DNA from: Chitinophaga pinensis
Lineage (GTDB): Bacteria; Bacteroidota; Bacteroidia; NS11-12g; UBA9320
DNA length: 51,149 nt
NCBI GenBank assembly: GCA_945878925.1
Contig: CAMDXE010000003.1
Span: 1 to 51,149, forward strand
Reading direction: 5' to 3'
The notes beneath the pieces are model-generated. The model had not been told where the DNA came from. It made no database searches and saw only the letters and a list, made by a program, of their open reading frames with translations. Positions 11,326-21,471 of this stretch are shown here, piece by piece; the stretch's first letter is position 1, and each line of letters begins with the position of its first letter. The position numbers were made by a program, and so were the translations under genes.

Positions 11326-11868
11326 TTAAGCGTTTGATTTGGAGGCCAACAACACTTTAATAATATTTTGATAATTGCGTCCGAAATCAAGAAACAAAAG
11401 TCTAAATTTTGGTATGCTGCTAATGGTCAACAAGGTTTGTGTATCCGATTTTTTTTTAACTGACAGGCTTACATGGTCAAATATTAAAATATTTTTAACC
11501 TTAAACTTTGCCGTATCCTCGGTTTGATTAATCAGTTTCCAAAAAGGGTTGCTTGCCAAAATGGTGACGGTATTGTTTAATAAATCGTTCGCATTTTTGT
11601 CAATAACAACGCTATGGTATTGCTTGCATTTTAAATAGTAAGTTATATCATTGTTTTCGAATTTTGCAAAAGCAAAGGCATTTGCCACCACAAATGGCAT
11701 AGCAAAAGCGATGGCGAAAAATAAAATGCGAATAAAAACGATGGTTTCCGTATTGAAATTATATTTGATTAAATGTGCAAGGTAAACAAGCGGAATAAAA
11801 ACAAAAATCAAAAATAAATATTGAAGTAAAATGGCGGTGAGCTTGAATAAAAATCGATTGGGTTCCAT
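11326..11868 (-). CDS. Hypothetical membrane protein
   Basis: Two hydrophobic N-terminal segments, soluble C-terminus; 3 nt from the FMN reductase gene. Confidence 0.6.
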   Translation of the reverse strand: MEPNRFLFKLTAILLQYLFLIFVFIPLVYLAHLIKYNFNTETIVFIRILFFAIAFAMPFVVANAFAFAKFENNDITYYLKCKQYHSVVIDKNANDLLNNTVTILASNPFWKLINQTEDTAKFKVKNILIFDHVSLSVKKKSDTQTLLTISSIPKFRLLFLDFGRNYQNIIKVLLASKSNA

Positions 11869-12095
11869 TAAATTATTTCTTATAAAACGTAAGCAAAAAC
11901 TAGAAGCTGCAAACCAACAACTAAAAAAACGAAATAACTAAAATGTTTATAAAAGGCGGCCCATTTTTTATGGCTTTTCCTTCCTATTTAGGTGGTATTT
12001 CGAGGTAAATAACTCTAAAATAATTTAGCAATTAGCAGTATTCGTGAATAATTTCATTTTTTTTAGATAATTTCGATTTTTTAATCCTTAGAACT

Positions 12096-12626
12096 ATGAG
12101 TATAAGACGCCCTTTTAACATTAAACAATGGATTCAAGATCATCGTCATGAGCTGAAACCACCGGTTGGAAACCGCAATTTGTATACCGATGCAGGCGAT
12201 TATATAGTGATGATGGTTGCGGGCCCAAATGCTCGTAAAGATTACCATTATAACGAAACAGAAGAATTGTTTTACCAGCTTGAAGGCGATATTGTGGTAA
12301 GAATCCAGGAAGATGGTAAAGCCGTAAACATTCCAGTCAAAGAAGGAGAAATGTTTCTTTTGCCATCCAATACTCCCCATTCGCCGGTGCGTCCCGAAGG
12401 CACAATGGGTTTGGTAATTGAAGTAAAACGAGCCGATAGGGAAATGATGGATGGATTGATTTGGTTTTGCGAGCAATGCAATCATAAACTTCATGAAAGC
12501 TTTTTTGTTTTGAACGATATTGAAAAAGATTTTATACCGCGTTTTCGCGAATTTTATGGTTCCGAACCCATGCGAACCTGCAGCCAATGCGGCCATATTA
12601 TGGAAACAGACCCTCGTTTTGTTTAA
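12096..12626 (+). CDS. 3-hydroxyanthranilate 3,4-dioxygenase
   Basis: Cupin with LKPPVGNRNLY, YHYNETEELFYQLEGD, plus C-terminal CEQC...CSQC rubredoxin-like metal site typical of bacterial HAAO. Confidence 0.93.
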   Translation: MSIRRPFNIKQWIQDHRHELKPPVGNRNLYTDAGDYIVMMVAGPNARKDYHYNETEELFYQLEGDIVVRIQEDGKAVNIPVKEGEMFLLPSNTPHSPVRPEGTMGLVIEVKRADREMMDGLIWFCEQCNHKLHESFFVLNDIEKDFIPRFREFYGSEPMRTCSQCGHIMETDPRFV

Positions 12627-12658
12627 GTAAGCAACGTTAATAAAGCGGTTAATAAATT

Positions 12659-13684
12659 TTGACACGACCTATACTGCATTCTAAAGTTAATAAAATAGAT
12701 GGGCATGCCCATATAATGCCGAGTTATTGGCCCAGCTTGGCTGATCAATACGGATACAAAGGATTTATTCAATTAGAAGATGACTCTAGTGCCGACACTA
12801 AAAACATGTGTCGCGACGACGGTGTTTTTTTTCGAAAAGTGTCTAGAAATTGCTGGGATCCTGAGGCCATTCTAGTCGATATGAACCATCATAACGTTGA
12901 TATGATGGTACTTTGCACCATTCCTGTGCTATTTAATTATTGGGCAAAACCTCAGGATACGCTTGATTGGAGCATGTTTTTGAATGACCATCTGCTCACT
13001 ATACAAAAAAAGTATCCTGACAGATTTATCAGCTTAGGAACTCTGCCCATGCAAGATGCAAAATTAGCTGTACAAGAGTTGGAACGAATTGCAAAGTTAG
13101 GAATGCCGGGCATCGAAATTGGTTCAAACATTAATGGCCTAAATTTGGATGATAAATCCTTGTTTCCCATATACGAAGCAGCCGAACGGCTTAATATGTC
13201 AATTTTTGTCCACCCTTGGAACATGATGGGCGAAAAAGAAATGACCAAATATTGGCTGCCATGGTTGGTGGGCATGCCAGCCGAAGAATCGAGGGCTATT
13301 TGTTCTATGATTTTTGGAGGAGTATTCGATAGCTTTCCAAATCTTCGTGTTATGTTTGCTCATGGGGGAGGGTCGTTTGCCTTAACCCTTGGCCGAATTG
13401 AACATGGCTATCATTGCCGTCCCGATTTGGTGAATGTTAATGGAGTAAAAAATCCAAGAGATTATATGGGTAAGTTTTGGGTTGATGGCATAACCCACGA
13501 TAGCAAAGCACTGCAGTATATAATGGATACCTTTGGCGACAATAAGGTAGCTTATGGAACCGACTACCCTTTTCCACTTGGCGATTTGGATCACGGCAAG
13601 TTTATCGAATCGGATGATCGGCTTCTAAACACACAGAAGGAAAAATTATTTAAGCATAATATCCAAGCATTTTTAAATCTATAG
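12659..13684 (+). CDS. 2-amino-3-carboxymuconate-6-semialdehyde decarboxylase (ACMSD-type amidohydrolase); TTG start
   Basis: KIDGHAHIMPSYWP, FVHPWNMMG, MFAHGGGSFALTLGRIEHG, YGTDYPFPLGD; directly downstream of HAAO. Confidence 0.9.
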   Translation: MTRPILHSKVNKIDGHAHIMPSYWPSLADQYGYKGFIQLEDDSSADTKNMCRDDGVFFRKVSRNCWDPEAILVDMNHHNVDMMVLCTIPVLFNYWAKPQDTLDWSMFLNDHLLTIQKKYPDRFISLGTLPMQDAKLAVQELERIAKLGMPGIEIGSNINGLNLDDKSLFPIYEAAERLNMSIFVHPWNMMGEKEMTKYWLPWLVGMPAEESRAICSMIFGGVFDSFPNLRVMFAHGGGSFALTLGRIEHGYHCRPDLVNVNGVKNPRDYMGKFWVDGITHDSKALQYIMDTFGDNKVAYGTDYPFPLGDLDHGKFIESDDRLLNTQKEKLFKHNIQAFLNL

Positions 13685-13803
13685 GCCTCGCTCAAATTTT
13701 AGAATAGGCGGTGCGAAAATTTTTAAACGCCCTTCACTGGCTGTTAAGTTTTACAGTAATAAAAATCCAAAACTCATCTAAACATAATGTGCAACGAATC
13801 CAT

Positions 13804-13818
13804 TAGATTTGCAATCTA
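13804..13818 (+). promoter_or_regulatory. TAnnTTTG -7-like box, also part of a small palindrome
   Basis: TAGATTTGCAATCTA upstream of the lipoprotein gene at 13853. Confidence 0.35.
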
Positions 13819-13852
13819 GCTCACTATAAAGTAATTGATAATTTAAAATAAT

Positions 13853-14722
13853 ATGAAAAAAGTATATTTATTTTTAGGCATGGCCATTGTGGCCTCTCAG
13901 TTTTTGTCATCGTGTGGAAAAGACAAATTAGAAGTTTTGGATACTATTACCTCAGCCGAAGATAATTCGACGGCAGAAAATGAATTTACATCAGCCTTCG
14001 ATTTAGGTCAGGATGTGGCTTCAAGCGATGGGCGACTTAAAAAAGGCGGCAGCAGTATTTTGCCAAGTGGAGCCATATTTACCATCACCGATAGCTTGTT
14101 TACCGATGGCGACGGAAAAGAATTTAACGTCGATTTTGGCCCTTTGGGTACTAGCATGCCATTTGGTAAATTGTGTAAAGATGGACGATACAGAGCCGGA
14201 AAAATTAATTTTACGATCTCATCTCCATTTTTAAGTATAGGGTCGATATTAACCATCAATATTTCTGATAACGACAAATTTTTTGGCGGCAATGGAGCCG
14301 AAATGACACAAATTTCGGGCACCAAAGTCATTACCCGAACCCTTGTAAATCAATTTACGGTGGTGGTTACAGATGGCAAAGCCATTAATTCGAACGGTAC
14401 AGTAACATGGGCTGCCAACCGCACTATTACTTTAATAAGCGATGCAGGCCCAGGTCTATTGGGTGATATTTTTGAAATTACCGGTTCGGCCTCAGGAACC
14501 AATCGAAAAGGCGAAAAATTTACAGTAAGCATAGATGTTCCCCTAAAAAAGAAAATTGATTTTGGCTGTGCCCAAACTTTTATTAAAGGAAAATTAACCC
14601 TCAAAAATACCGACTCTGCCAAAGAAATAGCCATTGATTACGACCCATTTAATAATGAAGCCTGCGACCTTACAGCCAAGGCCACACTCAACGGCAAAGA
14701 TTATATTTATACCGTCCGATAA
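13853..14722 (+). CDS. Hypothetical lipoprotein
   Basis: MKKVYLFLGMAIVASQFLSSCGK signal peptide with lipobox-like cysteine. Confidence 0.65.
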   Translation: MKKVYLFLGMAIVASQFLSSCGKDKLEVLDTITSAEDNSTAENEFTSAFDLGQDVASSDGRLKKGGSSILPSGAIFTITDSLFTDGDGKEFNVDFGPLGTSMPFGKLCKDGRYRAGKINFTISSPFLSIGSILTINISDNDKFFGGNGAEMTQISGTKVITRTLVNQFTVVVTDGKAINSNGTVTWAANRTITLISDAGPGLLGDIFEITGSASGTNRKGEKFTVSIDVPLKKKIDFGCAQTFIKGKLTLKNTDSAKEIAIDYDPFNNEACDLTAKATLNGKDYIYTVR

Positions 14723-14800
14723 TAATTAACAATGGTTTGATATTCATTTGGTGGATGTCAAGTATTTTTTTATATGTTTAACTAGTATTTTTATAGCCAT

Positions 14801-16363
14801 TTGAAAACAATCTTTTTATTCATTGCTTTTGGCATCAGCGCTTTTATAAATTGCGTGGCTCAAACGCCTACATGGGCCGAAAATATTGCTCCAATATTGT
14901 ATGCCAATTGCACCAAATGTCATCATAATGGAGGCTTAGGGCCTTCGTCCTTTTTAGATTATTTGGATGTGGTGGCCCAAAAAAGCAGCATTCGTTATAA
15001 TGTTGAACAAAAAATCATGCCCCCATGGCCAGGCGACCCAAGCTATCGCCATTATGCCGATGAAAGAATATTGAAGGCCACAGAAATCGATGCCATTATT
15101 AATTGGGTAAATAATGGTACTCCCGAAGGAGATGTAAGTAAAGCGCCCAAAAAACCTACCTATACTTCCGATTCAAAAATAGGAGCCTATGATCTTAAAA
15201 TTACTATTCCCACTTATCAATCTTCTGCAAAAAGTGGAGATATTTATAGGTGTTTTTCCATTCCCACTAATCTGCCTGCCAATAAATTTATATCAGCAGT
15301 CGAAATTATACCCGGCAATTCCGAAATCGTGCATCATGTATTGGTATATCAAGATACAACTTTAAATACCGATAATTTAGACAAGGCCGATCCATTGCCC
15401 GGCTATACCAATTTTGGCGGCACGGGTTCGGCTAATTCTATTTTGGTGGCGCCTTATGTGCCGGGCTCCGATCCTATAATATTTCCTTCGGGCACCGGCG
15501 TCAAATTGTTTAAAAATGCGCGTATTATTCTTCAAATACATTATCCGGCAGGCTCGGATGGGCAATTCGATAGCACGTTATGCCTCATACGTTTTACCTC
15601 CCAACCCACAGTCAGAGAAGTGTTTATTGCGCCATTATTGCATCATGGCAGCATTAGTAATGGGCCTTTTGCAATTGCTAAAGATCAGATTAAAACGTTT
15701 TATCAAAGCGCGACCATTCCAGTGGATGTTTCGCTTTTGTCGGTAATGCCTCACATGCATCTTATAGGTAAAAGCACCAAGGTTTTTAGTAAGCCGCCTA
15801 CAGGCGATACCATTCCTTTAATTCAAATAAAAGATTGGGATTTTCATTGGCAGGGTCAATACCGTTTCCAATATTTACAAAAAATTAGTAGCGGTTCAAA
15901 AATTCAATCCATTGTTACTTATGATAATACGCTTAACAATCCTAACAATCCAAATAACCCCACCAAGCCCATCACATTAGGCGAGGCCACAAGCAGCGAA
16001 ATGATGCTTACCTTCTTTTATTTTATGACTTATAAAACAGGAGATGAGAAAATTTTGCAAGACAGCAGTTTAATAAGCGCTGGTATTTTTTCATCTAAAG
16101 CCATAAAATTTGCTATAAACCAAAATCCTGCGCATGACCAAATCAATCTTGGAATGCCAGCGGAAGAAGCAACCCTGCAAATTGTGGATGAACAGGGGAA
16201 GCAAGTGCTTTCAAAATCCTATGATCAACAGGATACGCGTATCGAGAAAAGATTAGAATTGATGTTTATCAACGTCAGCGAGCTTGCAAGCGGAGGCTAT
16301 TTTCTAATAGTAAGCACCAAAAAAGAAGGCAAGGTGTTTTACAGTAAATTTATTAAACTTTAA
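14801..16363 (+). CDS. Secreted cytochrome c / PHM-like copper type II monooxygenase-like protein with T9SS C-terminal domain; TTG start
   Basis: CTKCHH heme c motif, EIVHHVLVYQD, ILQIHYPAG, MPHMHLIGKS histidine clusters, C-terminal T9SS-type domain. Confidence 0.75.
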   Translation: MKTIFLFIAFGISAFINCVAQTPTWAENIAPILYANCTKCHHNGGLGPSSFLDYLDVVAQKSSIRYNVEQKIMPPWPGDPSYRHYADERILKATEIDAIINWVNNGTPEGDVSKAPKKPTYTSDSKIGAYDLKITIPTYQSSAKSGDIYRCFSIPTNLPANKFISAVEIIPGNSEIVHHVLVYQDTTLNTDNLDKADPLPGYTNFGGTGSANSILVAPYVPGSDPIIFPSGTGVKLFKNARIILQIHYPAGSDGQFDSTLCLIRFTSQPTVREVFIAPLLHHGSISNGPFAIAKDQIKTFYQSATIPVDVSLLSVMPHMHLIGKSTKVFSKPPTGDTIPLIQIKDWDFHWQGQYRFQYLQKISSGSKIQSIVTYDNTLNNPNNPNNPTKPITLGEATSSEMMLTFFYFMTYKTGDEKILQDSSLISAGIFSSKAIKFAINQNPAHDQINLGMPAEEATLQIVDEQGKQVLSKSYDQQDTRIEKRLELMFINVSELASGGYFLIVSTKKEGKVFYSKFIKL

Positions 16364-16604
16364 AAGAGTGTAAGTTTTTTTACGCGATTCATTAGGTTTG
16401 CATATATGACTGGTTGCGGCTAAGGAACTACTTCCTTACAATCTACGAGTAACATTGTCGGACGAACTCACTTTTCTTTTTACAAAACAAACATCAGTTA
16501 TTTCCATTGTTTTCATCTGCCAGTCTATCAGTCCCCGAAACATGGTTATTATCAAATAAGATTGATTAATAACGACATTCAAAAACTGTTCATAATCTAT
16601 AATA

Positions 16605-18731
16605 TTATTGAATTATTAATTTTGCTATAAAACTTGAATTATCATTTGAAATTGCTTTTATGTAATAAATACCATGCGCTAAATTCGTTTTTAATTCTAA
16701 TTTGTAATGATCAGATACAACTTTTTCAATTTTAAAATCTTCCATTAGTTGGCCAAAAGTATTGTACAATTGCACGGATGTGAGCTCTTCATTAAGGCGC
16801 TTATTGATAAATAGTGTATGATCAGTAACAGGGTTTGGGTAAATTTTCAATAGTGGTGTAACCTTATATTTATTAACACCTATCGTAGGATTAAAATACC
16901 TCACAAAGGTATCTGTCCCGCAAGTGTTGGTTACAACTAAACTAATTTTGTATTCAATGGTGCTTGGCTTAAAAACATGAGAGGGAGATTTAAGATTAGA
17001 AGTGTCTCCATCTCCAAATATCCATTTATAGATGCAATTGTATTCACTTAAATTAATAAAGTTAAGCAAATCGCCATTTTGTATGGTCTCAAAATAAGCA
17101 ATAGGCGTGCAGTTATATATACCAGCCATTACCAATTGTGGTTTAGGACTTATTGAACCAAGAATACCCGGTTTGAAATTAATATCAAAATAATATGTTG
17201 GTTGATAGTCTATAATTATGGGATTGCCATAATCAGAAATTGAATTAATAGTTGAGCTTTTGTGCATCCAATTTAGCTTATAAATAGAATCATAACGACA
17301 AATGGTATGGTCATTTCCTTGTTGTAAAGGAAAGTTATAAAATATATCGTCCTTAAAATTTATAGATGTGTCGGTAGAAAGTATATGATAGCTATTTGAG
17401 GTATTGCTAAAAGTGAATAATATATAAAAACCCGTTTTAGCCTTTATTAATTTTCTAGGTACTATTGAATCTTTAAAATTAAGAAGCTGTGTTGTTTCAC
17501 GATTGACCGTATTAAATTTGATTTTTAATAAACTATATCGACGTGCCAATTGCCCTGTGCCTGGTATATCAAATTTATCGGGTCTTCCTAAAAATGACTT
17601 ATCGTTTATGTGAATAGAATCAGCCGAAGTAATAATTGCCAACACATCATTTTGATTAAGTATTAAGGAAGTGACCTGTGTAGCTTGTCCTTTTTTATCA
17701 TTGTCTTTCGATTTAATTTTCATAAATATATCAAAGGTCCCACTTGGATCCACCTTGAAAACAAAAGTCAACACATCTCCTGGGCTTAGACCTTCCGTCC
17801 ATGAGGTAAGATATAGTTTTGATTTGCCGAATTCATCTGTAATTAAAATAATAGAATCCATCATTGAATTAGGTTTTTTGCACATATTTATAGCCATTAT
17901 AAATTTTTCACTCGGTATAGAATGATTTAAATAATAGGGCGCACCATTGTTTAATCGCCTAAGCCATTCAATTTTTGAACTTTGCTGATTATAGCTTATA
18001 AAATACATACCTAATGTGGTAAATTTTATGGAGTCATGAAATTTGCCGGGTAATATTTTTAAGACTTCTTTCGTAGGGTGAAACCCTAATATTATGTTAC
18101 CGTTAAAATCGAATTTTGCTAAATAAAGGTAGCCTAAATGAAAATTGATTAAGGGTATAGCAAGGGAATAGGAAGATTCGGCCAATAAGCATTTGGAAAG
18201 CAAATGGCCTTGTAAATCAAATGTAAGCAGCCAATAGCGCTGTAAACGCTCAGGATAAACAATTAGTTCATTTTTATCATCCGGGTTTAGCCTTACAGTA
18301 TCGCCACAGGTGCTTATTACCACGCATATACTTTTTTTTTGCTCGTCCATTTGAACCCTGAAAATAGAATTCATATAGTTGCTTCCAAACGTTTTAGCGG
18401 TAAATTTTTTGCTGTTTATATTGTATTTTAAAAAAACCAACTCGGAATTAAAAGTGTCCCTAAATGTTGGCTCAATTATGTTTATCTCTTGGGTAAACGA
18501 TTCATATTTAGCATTGCCCACATTGTTTATTATATAAAAAATATCCTTACCATCCGACTCAAATTTACTTCCATTTTGAGCCAATGCATAATTAATGTCA
18601 ATGCCTTGACGGGGCAAAGTTGTTGTAGGAAAAGCATATCCTGCAATATAATCGGTTATTTGTTGAGCCTGTCCACTTATGTTGCACACAAATAAAAGTC
18701 CAACTAATAAGAATTTTTTGAAGTATTTCAT
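16605..18731 (-). CDS. Large secreted protein with PKD-like domain and T9SS C-terminal sorting domain
   Basis: Signal peptide MKYFKKFLLVGLLFVCNISGQAQ (ATG at 18731), YKWIFGDGDTSNLKSPSHVF PKD motif, LLKIYPNPVTDHTLF...LIIQ sorting domain. Confidence 0.8.
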   Translation of the reverse strand: MKYFKKFLLVGLLFVCNISGQAQQITDYIAGYAFPTTTLPRQGIDINYALAQNGSKFESDGKDIFYIINNVGNAKYESFTQEINIIEPTFRDTFNSELVFLKYNINSKKFTAKTFGSNYMNSIFRVQMDEQKKSICVVISTCGDTVRLNPDDKNELIVYPERLQRYWLLTFDLQGHLLSKCLLAESSYSLAIPLINFHLGYLYLAKFDFNGNIILGFHPTKEVLKILPGKFHDSIKFTTLGMYFISYNQQSSKIEWLRRLNNGAPYYLNHSIPSEKFIMAINMCKKPNSMMDSIILITDEFGKSKLYLTSWTEGLSPGDVLTFVFKVDPSGTFDIFMKIKSKDNDKKGQATQVTSLILNQNDVLAIITSADSIHINDKSFLGRPDKFDIPGTGQLARRYSLLKIKFNTVNRETTQLLNFKDSIVPRKLIKAKTGFYILFTFSNTSNSYHILSTDTSINFKDDIFYNFPLQQGNDHTICRYDSIYKLNWMHKSSTINSISDYGNPIIIDYQPTYYFDINFKPGILGSISPKPQLVMAGIYNCTPIAYFETIQNGDLLNFINLSEYNCIYKWIFGDGDTSNLKSPSHVFKPSTIEYKISLVVTNTCGTDTFVRYFNPTIGVNKYKVTPLLKIYPNPVTDHTLFINKRLNEELTSVQLYNTFGQLMEDFKIEKVVSDHYKLELKTNLAHGIYYIKAISNDNSSFIAKLIIQ

Positions 18732-18736
18732 AATTA

Positions 18737-19252
18737 CTAAAAGCAATTGGGCATAGTAAGATAAAGAATACAATTTACTGAGTCAAAAGTAACTGAAATC
18801 CCGCCGGGGCAACATCCGCCTATAGTTCCTAAATTATCGTTAAGATGCCCAGTTGTTGAATTATCAAAAATTGTATTGCCTGAAAGTGTATATCCAACCC
18901 CAAATAATTCAATTTCAAGATCGCAAGGACAGGGTGGACTATTAAAATTGAAGGTCGAATTGGAAGGTATACCGAAATTTCCAGGTTGAACATTAAAACG
19001 ATTACTGTTACAAGGTCCACCATATAGAAAATACCAAGGGGTAGGATTTAGATAAATCGATGATACGTCGGTTCCGCAATTAAGAAGGTTCCCATTGCAT
19101 TTGATATCTAATTCCAGCAAACAATCAATTTCACTAATTACCGTTAATGAACAACACGAAGATTGTGCTTTAGTAGGATTAGGAAAACTCAAAATAAGCA
19201 GAAACAAAGAAACTAAAGCAATTAGCTTTTGGTTTGTTTGTTGATTTGACAT
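18737..19252 (-). CDS. Cysteine-rich secreted hypothetical protein
   Basis: Signal peptide then CC, CPC, CCPG clusters; stop lies a few nt before the ATG of the downstream T9SS protein. Confidence 0.6.
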   Translation of the reverse strand: MSNQQTNQKLIALVSLFLLILSFPNPTKAQSSCCSLTVISEIDCLLELDIKCNGNLLNCGTDVSSIYLNPTPWYFLYGGPCNSNRFNVQPGNFGIPSNSTFNFNSPPCPCDLEIELFGVGYTLSGNTIFDNSTTGHLNDNLGTIGGCCPGGISVTFDSVNCILYLTMPNCF

Positions 19253-19270
19253 TATTTTTTAATTAGAAAA

Positions 19271-19278
19271 CAAATATA
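19271..19278 (-). promoter_or_regulatory. TAnnTTTG -7-like box upstream of the Cys-rich secreted protein gene
   Basis: CAAATATA on plus = TATATTTG on minus, 18 nt from the start at 19252. Confidence 0.4.
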
Positions 19279-19457
19279 GTTTTGTTGTTTAATTAAAAAA
19301 GTATTAAAGATTCCGTACGGGTTAAAATCTTAACGGTAATGTTGATGGTTCTTGGTCGGTGCCATCGGATGTTAATATTTAATATTTTAGCTTAATTTAT
19401 TTGTGAATTAGCGGCATCCTAAGTGCAACATTATTATTGACAATATCTGCTCATAAG

Positions 19458-20156
19458 CTATATTTTTTTTGCAGCAATACAATGCGATTTAGGCTTTAAA
19501 TGCATTCCATTCGCCTCCAGTGTAGGTTCGATAAACGTATGGGTAAGCTCTGTCGAAAATCGATTTTTTACCAAAAGATTGGACCATTGGTCGACACGAA
19601 TTAGATTAAACCCAAATTTTGTGAATTCCATTTGTTGCATCGTTTCTTCGTCGCGTATGCTGGTATAAAACAGTCCGCCTGGTTTTAGCACTCTGTGAAT
19701 TTCGCTTAGATTGTCGCTTGGGTTATCCCAAAAATATACCACGTTAATGCAAAAAACCTTGTCGAATGTGTTGCTCTCGAATGGTAAAATTTCGCAATCT
19801 CCAAATTGCAAATCAAGCGAAGAGGCCTGAATTAAGTCCTCATTGTTTCTGGTGGCCAATTTTACCATATCGGCCGAAAAATCGATTCCCGAAATACGAA
19901 GATTTTTTGCACTTGAAAATAATGAATTGAAAAAAAGGCCATTCCCAAATCCTATTTCTAAAATAGATTGAGAATCTTGAATTTGCATGGCATGTATTGT
20001 AAATTCATACAAGGCACGATTGCTTTCATTCATTTTATTGCTAATAATCACACCTAACTTTCCTTTGGGTTGCCTGAGTTGTTTGGCAATTATTTGAGGC
20101 GTTAGCTTTTGCCTAAATTGCTCAAATACTTTTTTGATTAGATGATCGAGAAACAC
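19458..20156 (-). CDS. Class I SAM-dependent methyltransferase
   Basis: ILEIGFGNGLFF, GIDFSADMVKLA, LPFESNTFDKVFCINVVYFW, LKPGGLFYTSI. Confidence 0.85.
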   Translation of the reverse strand: MFLDHLIKKVFEQFRQKLTPQIIAKQLRQPKGKLGVIISNKMNESNRALYEFTIHAMQIQDSQSILEIGFGNGLFFNSLFSSAKNLRISGIDFSADMVKLATRNNEDLIQASSLDLQFGDCEILPFESNTFDKVFCINVVYFWDNPSDNLSEIHRVLKPGGLFYTSIRDEETMQQMEFTKFGFNLIRVDQWSNLLVKNRFSTELTHTFIEPTLEANGMHLKPKSHCIAAKKI

Positions 20157-20192
20157 AGAGTGGCCTTCTTAAAGTAAATAAATGAATAAGTT

Positions 20193-21464
20193 TTAATTGG
20201 CAGTAGATTTCAGTTTATAGGTGTTTAAAACGTGGCCAACCTTAAAAATATCTTCAAAAGAATTGTAGAGTGGAACCGGAGCCATTCGTATAACATTGGG
20301 TTCGCGCCAGTCGGCAATTATACCATTTTGCTGCAAATGCATAAATATTTCTTTACCGTCATCATTGGTCAAAATCGAAAGTTGGCATCCGCGTTCTACA
20401 GGGGGAGTTATGATGTTTAAGTTTAAATTTGATTTCTCAATCACAAACTGTAAATAAGCAGTTAAGGTTTTACTTTTTTTGGCCAAGGCACTCATTCCAG
20501 CCTCGTCAAAAAGTTTTAAAGAAGCATTGTGAACCGCCATGCTTAAAACTGGGGCATTGCTCAATTGCCATCCGGCCGCGCCAAATTCTGGAATAAAGCC
20601 TTTTCGCATCTGAAATCGCTCACTTTCTTTGTGTCCCCACCATCCTGCAAAACGAGGCAAAGTAGGATCGTTGGCATAACGCTCGTGAATAAAAATTCCT
20701 GAAACACCACCCGGTCCCGAATTTAAATATTTGTAACCACACCATACGGCAAAATCAACATTCCAATCATGAAGCTTGAGTTCTATATTTCCTGCAGCAT
20801 GGGCCAAATCAAATCCAACTTTTATTCCTTTGCCGTGTCCTGCACGTGTAATGCTTTCGATATCGAAAGCTTGTCCAGTATAATATTGAACACCGCTAAA
20901 CATGATGAGCGCGGTTTCATCAGCATGTTTTTCGATGATTGCCAAAATATCCTCAGTTCTTAAGTGATGTTCGCCGGCTCTAGGTGCTATTTCTATAATG
21001 GCATCGTCGGGCAAATATCCATGAAATTTCACCTGACTTTCCATGGCATATTGATCGCTAGGAAAAGCACCGGCTTCCATAATAATTTTATAACGCTTTG
21101 GTGTCGGTCTATAAAAACTCACCATCATGAGGTGCAAATTTACCGTTAGGTTGTTCATGACCACTACCTCATGTGGCAAAGCGCCAACGATATTGGCAGT
21201 GCTTTGGCTCAAAAATTTGTGATAATACAACCAAGGGTTTTTTCCGTGAAAATGCCCTTCAACTCCTAAGTTTTGCCAATCTTTCATTTCTTGCTCCAAG
21301 GCCAATGTGGCTGTAATGGGTTGCAGGCCCAATGAATTACCTGTTAAATAAATGGCAGGTTCTCCATTAAGTATTGGAAAATGAAATTTTTCGCGAAACC
21401 CACTAAGGGTATCCGAAGCATCTAGCGTTTTTGAAAATTCAAGCGTGTTAACAAAAGGAGTCAA
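20193..21464 (-). CDS. kynU: Kynureninase (TTG start)
   Basis: IYLTGNSLGLQP, VGFDLAHAAGNIELKLHDWNVDFAVWCGYKYLNSGPGGVSGIFIHE (PLP lysine region), FIPEFGAAGWQLSNAPVL. Confidence 0.93.
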   Translation of the reverse strand: MTPFVNTLEFSKTLDASDTLSGFREKFHFPILNGEPAIYLTGNSLGLQPITATLALEQEMKDWQNLGVEGHFHGKNPWLYYHKFLSQSTANIVGALPHEVVVMNNLTVNLHLMMVSFYRPTPKRYKIIMEAGAFPSDQYAMESQVKFHGYLPDDAIIEIAPRAGEHHLRTEDILAIIEKHADETALIMFSGVQYYTGQAFDIESITRAGHGKGIKVGFDLAHAAGNIELKLHDWNVDFAVWCGYKYLNSGPGGVSGIFIHERYANDPTLPRFAGWWGHKESERFQMRKGFIPEFGAAGWQLSNAPVLSMAVHNASLKLFDEAGMSALAKKSKTLTAYLQFVIEKSNLNLNIITPPVERGCQLSILTNDDGKEIFMHLQQNGIIADWREPNVIRMAPVPLYNSFEDIFKVGHVLNTYKLKSTAN

Positions 21465-21471
21465 GTAGTAA

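Noticed and set aside
12081-12665. 194-aa minus-strand ORF opposite HAAO
   Set aside because: Lies exactly antisense to a well-supported HAAO gene; composition looks like a shadow ORF with no recognisable domain.
16421-16438. Small perfect hairpin TAAGGAACTACTTCCTTA downstream of the monooxygenase-like gene
   Set aside because: 7-bp A/T-rich stem without a T tract; too weak to call a terminator.
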